A stretch of DNA of 64,000 nucleotides from Sandaracinaceae bacterium (lineage in GTDB: Bacteria; Myxococcota_A; Polyangia; Polyangiales; Houyiibacteriaceae). Positions within the stretch are counted from its first letter, which is position 1. Each line of letters opens with the position of its first letter. The translations under genes were made by a program, and so were the position numbers. The notes under the pieces are model-generated. The model was not told the origin of the DNA. It searched no databases and saw nothing but the letters and a program-made list of their open reading frames with translations. The stretch spans positions 186,001 through 250,000 of the forward strand of contig JACKEI010000005.1 in assembly GCA_020633075.1 (NCBI GenBank), in the 5' to 3' direction. This document shows positions 33,801 to 41,993 of this stretch, piece by piece.

Positions 33801-34745
33801 ATGCTGGCCGGGCGCCGCGGCAACCGCGACCGCGTCATGCGCTACCTGCTGGGTCTGGTGGACGTGCCGGCCGACCTCGTGCTGGTGCGCGGCTTCGGCG
33901 GAGACCAGACGCGCTCGCCGCTGCCCGACACGGACACCTTCGACGAGGTGCTGCTGCGCATCGGGCGCGGTGACGACGCCATCTACACCACCACCCTCGC
34001 GCGCGGCCTCTCCTTCGGCTACATCCCCGCGTCTCTCGGCGGGCAGGACGGCGTCGTGATGGGAAGCGGCGCGGAGCGCGTGACCATCCCGCGCCCGCCT
34101 CTGGAGCAAGACCTGAGCACGGTGGACGCGGTGGTCCAGCTGGCGCCCACCGGGGCGGCCAGCGTCCAGGTGCGCGAGACCTACATCGCCGCATCGGCCG
34201 CCAGCTGGCGCGAGAACCTGCGCGCCCTGCCCGCGGCGGAGCTGCAAGCGCGCTTCGAAGAGGGCTACGTCGCCCACATCGTGCCCGGGGCGCACGTGAC
34301 GGCGCTGCGCATCACTGGGCGCGAAGACCCGGAGGCGCCGCTGGTGCTGGAGTACACCTTCGAGGTGCCCGCCATCGGGCGCATCCAGGGGAACCACTGG
34401 CGCCTGCCGCCGCTCTTCGGGGTGCGCCTCGCGCCTCGCTTCGCGGAGACGCCCACGCGCAGGACCACGCAGATCATCGGGCCCATCGCCGCGGACGTAC
34501 GCATGCGCGTGGTGCCCCCACGAGGTGCGCCCCCGGCCACGCCGGGACCCGACGCGACGCTCACGGGAGCGGGAGGCGCCGAGGTGCGCGTGTCCAGCAC
34601 GGTCACCGCCGCCGACACCACGGTGGTCACGCGCGTGCGCGTGCCCCTCGCCCGCGTCGCCCCCAGCGAGTACGCCGGCTTCGCAGACTTCTGCCGTCGC
34701 GCGGACGACGCGCTCTCCCGGGAGCTGAGCATCCCCATCCGCTGA
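30852..34745 (+). CDS. Giant TPR/DUF3857 lipoprotein with a degenerate transglutaminase-like domain
   Basis: 1297 residues from ATG 30852 (ATGA overlap with the previous gene). After a ~50-residue basic leader there is a lipobox (LTCLALALGGAGC). The domain order mirrors the upstream partner: helical repeats (~80-690), DUF3857-like (SVLVLDYTVVRAFEDGSRLV, NLQIGDYVEYEYVQYAPP), then a transglutaminase fold. Here the nucleophile region reads AGRRGNRDRVMRYLL (Asn991 where Cys is expected) and the His position is Glu (FDEVLLRI), so it should be inactive. Probably a lipid-anchored non-catalytic partner of the enzyme encoded just upstream. Confidence 0.82.
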   Translation: MSALRTPSAPPSSHVSTPSQPSMRPSPSRPLSRLPSTPARRRASSIALTCLALALGGAGCGGGSGTGRTTTPTAEPTAPLPIEAVRAAAAAAPDDAAAQLALLDAELHDEGGDPARWDALATRVGELADGNPRAHLMIARVAYLHGEPAQAAEHYLRAIEAAQAAPGAAAIAEVAASGLGDMGSLAPNMPTAVAARIATILANPGHIGGATVSSLTGILLSFAYRAGDLAQVRALASAMGCVTSYRVAGPFGPEVMAGFDRSYPAGGAGPLADRYDLGPHRGEQPTRTLEARGCVVSVAESAARTGPGTTYAEAFLEVPRAGDYLLLVDIGVAYELSVDGRRLARVDRRREVSPRLRFERVHLDAGRHELEVRLTARATNPAIMIALMGDDGLRPSAAAPTVRYDGSLPTDAQAAELRGLDLWVAVRQALDRGNGVGAREYAAHMGPRPGAAMQALAIQVAQNDPFLADQQRQTRVLGLVRSLAARDPAMWNAALQDARQAAGEGRDQEALALARQMHERWPTLAPVTLFLVELLVQRGWDGEADGLIEQATAAIPGACGPLYSTLAGAERRGVAREIDAAVEAIVACDATSSARYERRMAQRRWAEARAEVERLSAFEPPQARALLLGWHLELARAVSDETRTNQLLQEVRALTPRDVNVVQELGDRQYAHGRRDEALRTFEQALDHDRPAMISLIYPRRALFQRDELRDFRLDGATVLREFEGSGRSYTEPSVLVLDYTVVRAFEDGSRLVLTHNIWKMQSEEAVDEFGEFAPPDGAYLFQLRTIKADGTRLEPDMIEGKDTISMPNLQIGDYVEYEYVQYAPPSSAFPTGMVGGRFMFQGFEKPYDRSELVVVAPRSMGALIVDPRGPAPEVVRETRGELEVYRWRVNESRPLVAENRSISAFEFLPSIDWGIGASWEDLFGMMNDQLLDQDVIDPAARRLAQRIVRGHETLRARAQAVYHWVTENVESTNGGLFEPAALMLAGRRGNRDRVMRYLLGLVDVPADLVLVRGFGGDQTRSPLPDTDTFDEVLLRIGRGDDAIYTTTLARGLSFGYIPASLGGQDGVVMGSGAERVTIPRPPLEQDLSTVDAVVQLAPTGAASVQVRETYIAASAASWRENLRALPAAELQARFEEGYVAHIVPGAHVTALRITGREDPEAPLVLEYTFEVPAIGRIQGNHWRLPPLFGVRLAPRFAETPTRRTTQIIGPIAADVRMRVVPPRGAPPATPGPDATLTGAGGAEVRVSSTVTAADTTVVTRVRVPLARVAPSEYAGFADFCRRADDALSRELSIPIR

Positions 34746-34768
34746 GCACTCCGCCAGGCGCCTGTGCT

Positions 34769-35209
34769 CTAGCGCGACGCCTGTGCGACTTCGGACCTCG
34801 CGAGCTGGTCCCTCGCCCACGCCAGCGCCTGCTCGAACGTGCTGAACGCTTGGTTCGGGAACTTGGGCGGGGCCATCCAGAAGACCGCGGTCAGCGCGCC
34901 TTTGACGAGCGCGTTGGGCGCGACGATGGCGCTGCCGTGGTTCCACGCGACGTCGTGCGGCTCGAAGCGGGCCAGGTGCTCGGCGAAGGTGCGCCGCTGC
35001 TTGGCCGACGGCATGGCGGTCAGCTGGCTCATGTCCGCCACCCAGGCGCAGGGGTGCCGGGCGTGACGCGCCCACCGCTCGCGGACCGCACACAGCATGT
35101 CCAGCGTCGAATCATCGGGGTCCTGCGGGAAGCGCATGACGTACACGGGCGCGTACGTTCGTAAGATCCACGGATGCTCGAGGAGCTTGTCATGTTCCGA
35201 GTGGTGCAT
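34769..35209 (-). CDS. STAS/SpoIIAA-like domain protein
   Basis: 146 residues with no signal peptide. Alternating strands and helices (PVYVMRFPQDP, CAWVADMSQL, SAKQRRTFAEHLARF, VAWNHGSAIVAPNALVKGAL, TAVFWMAPPKFPNQAF, STFEQALAWARDQL) look like the small alpha/beta STAS-like fold of myxobacterial proteins that accompany signalling systems. It shares the segment 'LTA(V/I)xW(M/I)xP...AWxxxQ' with the 133-residue protein at 55194-55595, so the two are paralogues. Function unknown. Confidence 0.65.
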   Translation of the reverse strand: MHHSEHDKLLEHPWILRTYAPVYVMRFPQDPDDSTLDMLCAVRERWARHARHPCAWVADMSQLTAMPSAKQRRTFAEHLARFEPHDVAWNHGSAIVAPNALVKGALTAVFWMAPPKFPNQAFSTFEQALAWARDQLARSEVAQASR

Positions 35210-35339
35210 GGTGAGCCCAGGCTGTCGGCAACCCCCACCAGAGGGCCGACACGCGCCACTGAAGTCTCACGGGGCGCACGGGCCTGTCAACGTGGCCCCC
35301 GCAGGCCCGCGCCGTTGCCGCGCGCGGAGCGACTCCTGG

Positions 35340-35345
35340 TAAGCT
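35340..35345 (+). promoter_or_regulatory. -10 box for the FadL-like porin
   Basis: TAAGCT, 10 bases before ATG 35356; TTGCCG (35315-35320) lies 19 bases further upstream as a possible -35. Confidence 0.45.
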
Positions 35346-35355
35346 CCCCGGCGCC

Positions 35356-36981
35356 ATGAGCAATATTACAAATATCGGTTCTTACCGGCGGGGCGTCGTC
35401 CTACTCGGCCTCGCGCTCGGGCAGCTCATCGTCGTTGCTCCCCCAGCCTCGGCGGGCGGCCTCGAGTGGCCCGGCCTGGGCACACGCGGCGCCGGTCGCG
35501 CCGGGGCCTGGCGTGCGCGCTCCGACACCGCCTTGGCGCTGCACATGAACCCCGCGAACCTGGTGCGGCTGGAGGGGACGCAGGCCGAGCTCACCATGAA
35601 CCTCGGGACCTTTCGCGCCTGCTTCGATCGCACGGGCACACCCACGGAAGACGGTGACGGCAACCCCCGCCTCGCCACCACCCCGGTTCCGAACGACACG
35701 GACTTCGGCACCGAGGACGAGTACGGCGACGTGGAGTACCCGCGCCTGTGCAACGACAGGGGCCTCTTCCCCTTGCCGCAGGTGGCGCTCAGCGCGCGAC
35801 CGCATCGCCGCGTGGGCATCGGCGTGGGGCTGGTCGTCCCCAACAACCCGCGCGGCGTGACGTCCTTTGGCAGCTCCGACGGCAGCCAGGCCGCGCCTCT
35901 CGCGCCCACGGGCCGCCTCCCGTCCGCCACGCGCTACGACGTCGTGCGGGCGAACCTGCTGCTGGCCTTCGTGACGGCCGGTGTGGGTGTGGAGCTGCAC
36001 CCGCGCCTGCGCCTGGGCGCGACCTTCGGGTGGGGCTTCTCCAACATCCAGTACACGACCGTGACCGCTCCCCTGCAGGGCGAGAGCCCCGTGCTGGACA
36101 TCCTGGCCGTGCTCGAGGTGAAGGACCGCTTCGTGCCCCGCGTGAGCGGCTCGATCGCGGCGGAGCCCGTGGACGGACTCGACCTGATGGCGGGCTTCGT
36201 GTGGATCGACAGCGTGGACGGCACCGGCACCGTGCGCCTGCGGTCGTTCCACTTCGCCACGGATGACACCATCAACGCGCTCAACCCGCGCTTCGGCACG
36301 TCGCGCACGGACCGCACCTTTGGTGCCGCGTTGAACGCCCCCCAAGCGTCCTCGCTGAACTTCGCGGCGCGCTGGGCGCAGCTACGTCCCAGCGCCTACG
36401 TCACCGACGACAGCGGCCAGCGCAGCCGCGCGGCGGCGCGCGACCCCATGAGCGACGAGGTCTTCGACATCGAGCTCGGGGTCGACGTGTCGCTCGGGAA
36501 GGTGGTCGACGTCTTCACCATCGGGCCGCACGGGCAGGCGGACCCGGAGAACCGCCTGGACACTGGCGTCCCCGGCATCGCCATCTCCGAGGCGCCCGCT
36601 CTCGAGCTGCCCCAGAACTGGAAGACGCAGGTCACCGTCATGCTGGGCGCGGACTACAACGTGCTGCCGGGTCGGCTCGCGCTGCGCGCCGGGGTCTCCT
36701 ACGAGAACGACGGCATCCAGCCGGGGAGCGAGCGCCTGGCGTTCATGCCCTGGTCGCGCATGAGCTTCGGCGTGGGCCTGACCCTGCGCGTCGACCGCTT
36801 GGAGCTGAGCATGGCCTACCAGCACATGCACTGGTTCAACCGCACCAACACCGAGGCCCAAGCGAACATCCGTCAGTCCACGCTGACCGGCGGCGAGCTG
36901 CTCAACGCGGGCCGCTTCACCGCCCGCGCCGACGTCGTGTCGCTGGGCATGGCCTACCGCTTTGCGCCGCCCGCGCAGTAG
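35356..36981 (+). CDS. OmpP1/FadL-family outer-membrane transporter
   Basis: 541 residues with a signal peptide (VVLLGLALGQLIVVAPPASA, ~13-34). The mature start GGLEWPGLGTRGAGRAGAW and the segment DTALALHMNPANLVRLEG are the FadL N-terminal hatch signature. The rest is amphipathic beta-strand sequence ending in MAYRF with an aromatic C-terminal region. FadL channels import long-chain fatty acids or other hydrophobic molecules; the substrate is not predictable. Confidence 0.85.
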   Translation: MSNITNIGSYRRGVVLLGLALGQLIVVAPPASAGGLEWPGLGTRGAGRAGAWRARSDTALALHMNPANLVRLEGTQAELTMNLGTFRACFDRTGTPTEDGDGNPRLATTPVPNDTDFGTEDEYGDVEYPRLCNDRGLFPLPQVALSARPHRRVGIGVGLVVPNNPRGVTSFGSSDGSQAAPLAPTGRLPSATRYDVVRANLLLAFVTAGVGVELHPRLRLGATFGWGFSNIQYTTVTAPLQGESPVLDILAVLEVKDRFVPRVSGSIAAEPVDGLDLMAGFVWIDSVDGTGTVRLRSFHFATDDTINALNPRFGTSRTDRTFGAALNAPQASSLNFAARWAQLRPSAYVTDDSGQRSRAAARDPMSDEVFDIELGVDVSLGKVVDVFTIGPHGQADPENRLDTGVPGIAISEAPALELPQNWKTQVTVMLGADYNVLPGRLALRAGVSYENDGIQPGSERLAFMPWSRMSFGVGLTLRVDRLELSMAYQHMHWFNRTNTEAQANIRQSTLTGGELLNAGRFTARADVVSLGMAYRFAPPAQ

Positions 36982-36988
36982 CGGTCAC

Positions 36989-38518
36989 TCACGTGCCGCA
37001 GAAGGTCTGGTAGATCTCGGTGAACGCCGAGGGCGCGGGCACGGCGTAGGCCTCGAGGCCAGGGCGCTCGTCGAAGGGCTGCGCCAGCACGGCGAGCAGC
37101 TGCTCGGTGGGGCCGAGGTCGCCGCGCACGCCGGCCGCCAGCGCCTCCTCCACCTTGTGGTTGCGCGCGATGTAGAGGGGGTTGACCCGGTCCATGTGAG
37201 CCGCGCGCGCGGCCTTCTCGGCGTCGTCCGTGAGCACCAGCCCGCCGGCGGCGAGGCGGGCGTGCCAGCTGCGCGACCACGCGTCGAAGGCGCTCGGGTC
37301 GCGGTACAGCGCGCGGGCCTTGCCCGTGTCCCCGCGCAGCGCGCTCGAGAGGCTGCGAAAGGCGTTGGTGAAGTCCACCTGCTGCGCTTCCAAGAGAGAG
37401 AGGAACGCCTCGGCGAGCCCGCCGTCTTCCTCGTCGCTGGCTGCGGGCGCTGCGGTCGCGTCCTGGTCACCCACCAGCCCCAGCTTCTGGCGCATGCCCC
37501 CGAGCCACGCCTTGGTGTACGCGACGGGGTACGCGGCCAGCGCCTCCTGGGCCAGCTCGATGGCTTTGGGCTCGTCCGCGTGCAGCAGCGGCAACAAGGC
37601 CTCGGCCAGGCGCGCCAGGTTCCACTGGCCGATGCCCGGCTGGTTCCCGTAGGCGTAGCGGCCGCGCTGGTCGATGGAGCTGAACACCGTGCCGGGGGAG
37701 TAGGCGTCCATGAACGCACACGGCCCGTAGTCGATGGTCTCACCGGAGAGCGTCATGTTGTCGGTGTTCATCACGCCGTGGATGAAGCCCACCAGCATCC
37801 AGCGCGCGATGAGCCGCGCCTGCGCGTCGATGGCGGCGTTCAGGAGCGCGAGGGCCGGGTTGCTGGCCTCCCGCTGGTCCGGGTAGTGACGCGCCAGGGT
37901 GTAGCGCACCAGCTGCTGCACCCTGTCGGTGTCGTCGCGGATGGCGAAGAACTGGAAGGTCCCGACGCGGATGTGGCTGGCCGCCACCCGCGCCAGCACG
38001 CCCCCTGGCAGCATCCCCTCGCGGCGCACGGAGGCGCCCGTGCTGACCGCCGCGAGCGCGCGCGTGGTGGGGATGCCCAGGTGGTGCATGGCCTCGCCCA
38101 GGATGTACTCGCGCAGCACCGGCCCGAGCGCGGCCAGCCCGTCGCCACCACGCGAGAAGGGCGTCCGCCCAGAGCCCTTGAGGTGCAGGTCGCGGCGCCG
38201 GCCCTGCGTGTCGATCAGCTCACCCAAGAGGAGCGCGCGCCCGTCCCCCAGCTGCGGCGAGAGGCCCCCGAACTGATGCCCCGCGTAGGCCTGCGCCAGC
38301 GGCTCGGCCCCCTCGGGCACGCGGCTGCCGCTCAGCACCTCGGCGGCCTGCGCCCGCAGCGCCTCGACGTCGAGCCCCAGCTCGCGCGCGAGCGGCTCGT
38401 TCAGCAGCTGCAACCCTGGCTTCGGAAAGGAGGACGGGGTCACGCGCGCGTAGAACCCGTCCAGCTCCCGAGCGTAGGTGTTGTCGAAGGCAAAGAGGGG
38501 AATGGGTCCGGGTGTCAT
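36989..38518 (-). CDS. selO: SelO/YdiU-family protein adenylyltransferase (pseudokinase)
   Basis: 509 residues. It shows the inverted-ATP pseudokinase motifs AYAGHQFGGLSPQLGDGRAL, DLHLKGSGRTPFSRGGDG, GEAMHHLGIPTTRALA and FIHGVMNTDNMTLSGETIDY (the metal-binding Asn/Asp). SelO AMPylates proteins and protects against oxidative stress. The C-terminus FCGT keeps the conserved Cys that is selenocysteine in animal SelO (a CSS/USS tail), probably forming a regulatory disulfide. It is divergent from a lipoprotein gene with only 18 bp between start codons. Convergent with the porin gene (7-bp gap). Confidence 0.95.
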   Translation of the reverse strand: MTPGPIPLFAFDNTYARELDGFYARVTPSSFPKPGLQLLNEPLARELGLDVEALRAQAAEVLSGSRVPEGAEPLAQAYAGHQFGGLSPQLGDGRALLLGELIDTQGRRRDLHLKGSGRTPFSRGGDGLAALGPVLREYILGEAMHHLGIPTTRALAAVSTGASVRREGMLPGGVLARVAASHIRVGTFQFFAIRDDTDRVQQLVRYTLARHYPDQREASNPALALLNAAIDAQARLIARWMLVGFIHGVMNTDNMTLSGETIDYGPCAFMDAYSPGTVFSSIDQRGRYAYGNQPGIGQWNLARLAEALLPLLHADEPKAIELAQEALAAYPVAYTKAWLGGMRQKLGLVGDQDATAAPAASDEEDGGLAEAFLSLLEAQQVDFTNAFRSLSSALRGDTGKARALYRDPSAFDAWSRSWHARLAAGGLVLTDDAEKAARAAHMDRVNPLYIARNHKVEEALAAGVRGDLGPTEQLLAVLAQPFDERPGLEAYAVPAPSAFTEIYQTFCGT

Positions 38519-38536
38519 TGCGGTATGCTAGCGCGA
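38519..38536. promoter_or_regulatory. 18-bp bidirectional promoter with overlapping -10 boxes
   Basis: The entire gap between two divergent start codons. Forward -10 TATGCT (38524-38529) ends 7 bases before ATG 38537; reverse -10 TAGCAT (38530 to 38525) ends 6 bases before ATG 38518. The boxes share five base pairs because TATGCTA and its complement TAGCATA both fit. If both transcripts are leaderless, their first bases are 38537 and 38518. Confidence 0.65.
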
Positions 38537-39640
38537 ATGGACTGCCCTTCCCCCTCCCGGCGCCCCAGGGCGCTCGTCGTTGCCTTTGCCATGCTCGGCG
38601 CCTGCGCCAGCCAGCCCCCTCCTCAGCCAGTCACGCTCGTGTTCGCGACGCGCCCCGCCCCGGACGTCAGCCAGGGTGCGGCGGCCGCGGTGCGGCTGCG
38701 CGTCGAGGACGGCCAGACCTCGTACGTGCGCTCGGGGGTCATGGTGGACCCACGCGGCTACGTGCTCACCTCGTTCTCGGCGGTGGGCGTGGAGAGCCTG
38801 AGCGACTCGCGCCGCGGCGGCTACGGCCGGCCTGGCACCCTCTACGACGCCGAGCGCGTGCAGGTGGAGGTCTTCGACGGGCCGTTCGCGACCAACCCGC
38901 GCATCTACGTGGCGCGCGTGGTGCGTGGTGACATCCGCCTCAACCTCGCGCTGCTGCGCATCGTCGGCACGCTGGACGGGGCCCTCCCCGAAGACCAGCG
39001 CTTCGCGGCCATCGACCTCGCGACGCTGCCGAGCGCACCCCGCTGGGGCAGCTCCGGGCTGGCCATCGGCGCGGGAGCCAACGTGCCCAGCCTGACCGTG
39101 CGACCGGGCACGTTGATCGCCGGGATCCGCAACTCGCACGACGAGATCGCGGGCTACCTGGTGGACCTCTACTTCAGCACGCTGGACGGCGCGCCCTACT
39201 TCGACGCGGACGGGCAGTTCGCGGGGGTGCTCTCGCGCGGCTTCCTGCGGCCACCGGAGCGCGTGCCCGAGACCTGGCGCGCGGAGCTCGCGGCGGGGGA
39301 CCTGGACACCCTCGAGGTGCTGGGCGTGGACCAGCTCGAGCCCGGCGTGTGGGCCGAGATCGACCTGATCGGCGACAGCCCCTACCGACCGAGCGGCGAC
39401 GAGAGCAGCCGTGAGGTCACGGAGGACTTCTTCTTCATGCTGCCCAGCATGCGCTCGGGCACCATCATCGCGGAGCCCGCGGTGTCCATCAGCGCGTATC
39501 GCGGCGGCCAGCCCATCGCGGGCGGGTCGGGGGAGGTCTTCGTGGCCGCCGAGGCCGACGTGCTGGTGGCCGTGCGCATGCCCCGTCCCAGTGACCCGCG
39601 CGGGCTCCGGCTGCGCGTCCGCTTCGAGCCGCTGCAATGA
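38537..39640 (+). CDS. Trypsin-like-fold lipoprotein lacking the catalytic triad (pseudoprotease)
   Basis: 367 residues with a lipoprotein signal (ALVVAFAMLGAC). The body aligns by motif with the active protease encoded next to it: VDPRGYVLTSFSAVG (Ser81 in place of His), IRLNLALLRIVG (Asn136 in place of Asp) and STLDGAPYFDADGQFAGV (Asp217 in place of Ser). All three triad residues are changed while the surrounding framework is kept, so it is a non-catalytic relative of HtrA/trypsin-fold proteases, probably a lipid-anchored binding or regulatory partner. Its stop overlaps the protease start (ATGA). Confidence 0.82.
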   Translation: MDCPSPSRRPRALVVAFAMLGACASQPPPQPVTLVFATRPAPDVSQGAAAAVRLRVEDGQTSYVRSGVMVDPRGYVLTSFSAVGVESLSDSRRGGYGRPGTLYDAERVQVEVFDGPFATNPRIYVARVVRGDIRLNLALLRIVGTLDGALPEDQRFAAIDLATLPSAPRWGSSGLAIGAGANVPSLTVRPGTLIAGIRNSHDEIAGYLVDLYFSTLDGAPYFDADGQFAGVLSRGFLRPPERVPETWRAELAAGDLDTLEVLGVDQLEPGVWAEIDLIGDSPYRPSGDESSREVTEDFFFMLPSMRSGTIIAEPAVSISAYRGGQPIAGGSGEVFVAAEADVLVAVRMPRPSDPRGLRLRVRFEPLQ

Positions 39641-41103
39641 CCTGCTTGCACACGCTGCGGTTGCGCCCAGGGCGCCCTTCACGGCTGCTGCTCCTAGCGT
39701 TGCTGGTCTACGCCGTGGGCGGCACGCACAGCGTGGCTGCCCAGCCCACCACGCTCACCACCTCCGAGCGCGCGCGCTGCATCACCAGCATGGCGCGCGT
39801 GGAGGTGGACACCCCCGGTGGCATCTTGTCCGGCAGCGGCACGCTCATTGACCCGCGCGGCTACGTGCTCACCAACTTCCACGTGGTGGGGCACCGCAAC
39901 CACGAGTCGGGCACGCCCGGGGTGTTGCGCGCGCAGCGCTTTCGGATCGCGCTGGTGCGCAACGAGCGCGACATCGTGGACGACGAGTACGTGGCGGAGG
40001 TGGTGCGCGGGCACGTGCGTCTGGACCTCGCCCTGCTGCGCATCGTCGGGCGCGCGGACGAGGCCCCGCTGCCGAGCACGCCCTTCCCCGCCATGCCGGT
40101 GCGCGCGGACCTGGCGCCGCTGAGCACGCCCGTGTGGGCTCTGGGGTTCCCCGCCGGGATGCGCACCATCCACGTCACGGCGGGTCAGATCGCCGGCTTC
40201 GAGAACGACAACGGCGGCCAGCCCAGCTGGATGCGCACCGACACGGAGTTCAACCCCGGCAACAGCGGCGGCGCGCTGATCGACGCGTCCTGTCGCATGG
40301 TGGGTGTCCCCACCGCCGTGGCCGAGTCGGTCGAGCCCATCGAGCTGGCGCGCCCGAGCACGCGCATCCCGCCCGCGTGGCTGAGCGCGCTCGGCAGCGG
40401 CGCGCACCTCACGGCCGAGCCCACGGAGGGGCTGCGCGAGATCGGCGTGCTGACCAGCATCGAGGACGCGGAGTCCGGCGAGCAGGTCGGCGGCAACCGC
40501 GAGCTGCGCTACTACCGCTTGCCCGCCGCGCGCCCCGGCGTGGCCAGCGTCTCGCCGCGCTTGGTGATCGCCACCATGGGCCCCGGCGGGCGGGTCATCC
40601 GCGAGAGCCAGGGGCAGGTGCTGGTGACGGCCTCAGACGGCCCCGCCACGCTCATCGCCGTGCTGGTGCCGCGCGGGCGCGACGGACGCACCCCGAGCGT
40701 GGAGCTGCGCTACACGCCGCTGCAGGACGCCGACGCGACGGGTGGGGTCGCCTCGTCCGCTTCCGCTAGCGCCGAGCGCCACACGCGCGTGCACGGCTCG
40801 GTCAGCCGGCCCGCGGGCGGCGCCTGCGCCAGCTACGTCGCGGTGACACCCGCCGGCCTGGACGTGCGCGCGCTGGCCGCTCGGCTGCGCAGCGGCGAGC
40901 TGCTGGAGCGTGAGCTGCGCGCGCAGCTGCTGGGGCTGAGCGTGCTGGGGCGCGACGGGACCTTCACGCTCAGCGCCCCGGAGGGCGCGCTGCAGCTCGT
41001 GGTCTTCGGCCCGCGCGGGGTGGAGCACGTCGCCCCCCTCGAGGTGCGGGGCGAGACGCAGGACGTGGGTGAGCTGGAGCTGCCGACCGGGTGCCGCGGG
41101 TGA
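39637..41103 (+). CDS. Exported trypsin-like serine protease (HtrA-like catalytic domain)
   Basis: 488 residues with a signal peptide (LLLLALLVYAVGGTHSVAAQ). Triad: His82 in YVLTNFHVVG, Asp130 in VRLDLALLRIVG and Ser210 in FNPGNSGGALID, with the substrate-gate motif MRTDTEFNPG. There is no PDZ; instead two beta domains follow (~270-370 and ~390-480), a Ser/Ala-rich linker between them. It is translationally coupled to the inactive paralogue upstream and to a hydrolase gene downstream (GTGA). Periplasmic or surface proteolysis is inferred. Confidence 0.88.
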   Translation: MTCLHTLRLRPGRPSRLLLLALLVYAVGGTHSVAAQPTTLTTSERARCITSMARVEVDTPGGILSGSGTLIDPRGYVLTNFHVVGHRNHESGTPGVLRAQRFRIALVRNERDIVDDEYVAEVVRGHVRLDLALLRIVGRADEAPLPSTPFPAMPVRADLAPLSTPVWALGFPAGMRTIHVTAGQIAGFENDNGGQPSWMRTDTEFNPGNSGGALIDASCRMVGVPTAVAESVEPIELARPSTRIPPAWLSALGSGAHLTAEPTEGLREIGVLTSIEDAESGEQVGGNRELRYYRLPAARPGVASVSPRLVIATMGPGGRVIRESQGQVLVTASDGPATLIAVLVPRGRDGRTPSVELRYTPLQDADATGGVASSASASAERHTRVHGSVSRPAGGACASYVAVTPAGLDVRALAARLRSGELLERELRAQLLGLSVLGRDGTFTLSAPEGALQLVVFGPRGVEHVAPLEVRGETQDVGELELPTGCRG

Positions 41104-41993
41104 GCTCCGCAGCGCCCGCACCCGCGCGCGCCCTTGACGCTAGCCGCGCGCCACGCAGGCGCTGGGCCCGCCGGGCGCTCGGCCTCTTACTGGGGGGCTA
41201 CGCCCTGTACTGCGGGGCCCTCTACGCGGCCCAGCCGCTGCTCTTCTTCCCCGGCGCGGGCCCTGCGACCACACTGCCTGCGCCACCAGGGGTGAGCACG
41301 CTGCGTCTCACGCACCCGGATGGCGTCGAGACCGACCTCTGGCTGCGCGCTCCGGACCCTCTCGCACACGGCGAAGGCCCCTACCCTCTCGTGGTGGTGC
41401 TGCACGGCAACGGGGACCGCATCGATCGCGGCGCCGGCCCCACGCTGGACTGGCTGAACGGGCTCGGGTTCGTGGCCGCGCTGCCGGAGTATCGGGGCTA
41501 CGGGCGCTCCGGCGGCGAGCCCTCCGAAGAAGCCGTGACGGCCGATCTGGTGCGCGCCGTGGATCAACTCACCGCGCTGCCCGAGGTGGACGCGCAGCGC
41601 GTGGTGTACTTCGGGACGTCCCTTGGCACCTGCTTCGCGGGGCAGCTCGCGGCGCGGCGCGCGCCAGCGGGGCTCCTGCTGCGCACCCCCTTCCTGCGCA
41701 CGGACCTCATGGCGCTGCGGCACTACGCGCCGCCGTTCTTGGTGTCCAACCCCTTCCGCAACGACCTCGCGCTCGCGGGCTTCACGGCGCCCACGCTGAT
41801 CGTGCAGCACACGCGCGACGAGGTGGCCCCGCCCGAAGACGCGACCGCCCTCGCCGAGCTGCTGCCGCAGGCCACGCTGGTGGCCATCGACGCGCTGCAC
41901 AACGGTCCCGAGGACCCACGCGAGCGGGCCCGCGAAGACGCCGCCGTCGTGGCGTTCTTGCGGGCGATGCGGTCCGCGTCAGTCGACCGCTGA
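41100..41993 (+). CDS. Membrane-anchored alpha/beta hydrolase (BEM46/ABHD13-like)
   Basis: 297 residues. Basic N-terminus and one helix (ALGLLLGGYALYCGALYAAQ), then the hydrolase fold: VVVLHGNGDRIDRG (oxyanion), LPEYRGYGRSGGEPSEEAV, FGTSLGTCFAGQ (nucleophile Ser in GxSxG), TLIVQHTRDEVAPPED (acid) and a C-terminal His in ALHNGPED. The start is taken as GTG 41100, whose GTGA overlaps the protease stop; GTG 41091 is also in frame. The 3' end overlaps the convergent gene at 41979 by 15 bases. Substrate unknown. Confidence 0.82.
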   Translation: MSSAAPAPARALDASRAPRRRWARRALGLLLGGYALYCGALYAAQPLLFFPGAGPATTLPAPPGVSTLRLTHPDGVETDLWLRAPDPLAHGEGPYPLVVVLHGNGDRIDRGAGPTLDWLNGLGFVAALPEYRGYGRSGGEPSEEAVTADLVRAVDQLTALPEVDAQRVVYFGTSLGTCFAGQLAARRAPAGLLLRTPFLRTDLMALRHYAPPFLVSNPFRNDLALAGFTAPTLIVQHTRDEVAPPEDATALAELLPQATLVAIDALHNGPEDPRERAREDAAVVAFLRAMRSASVDR

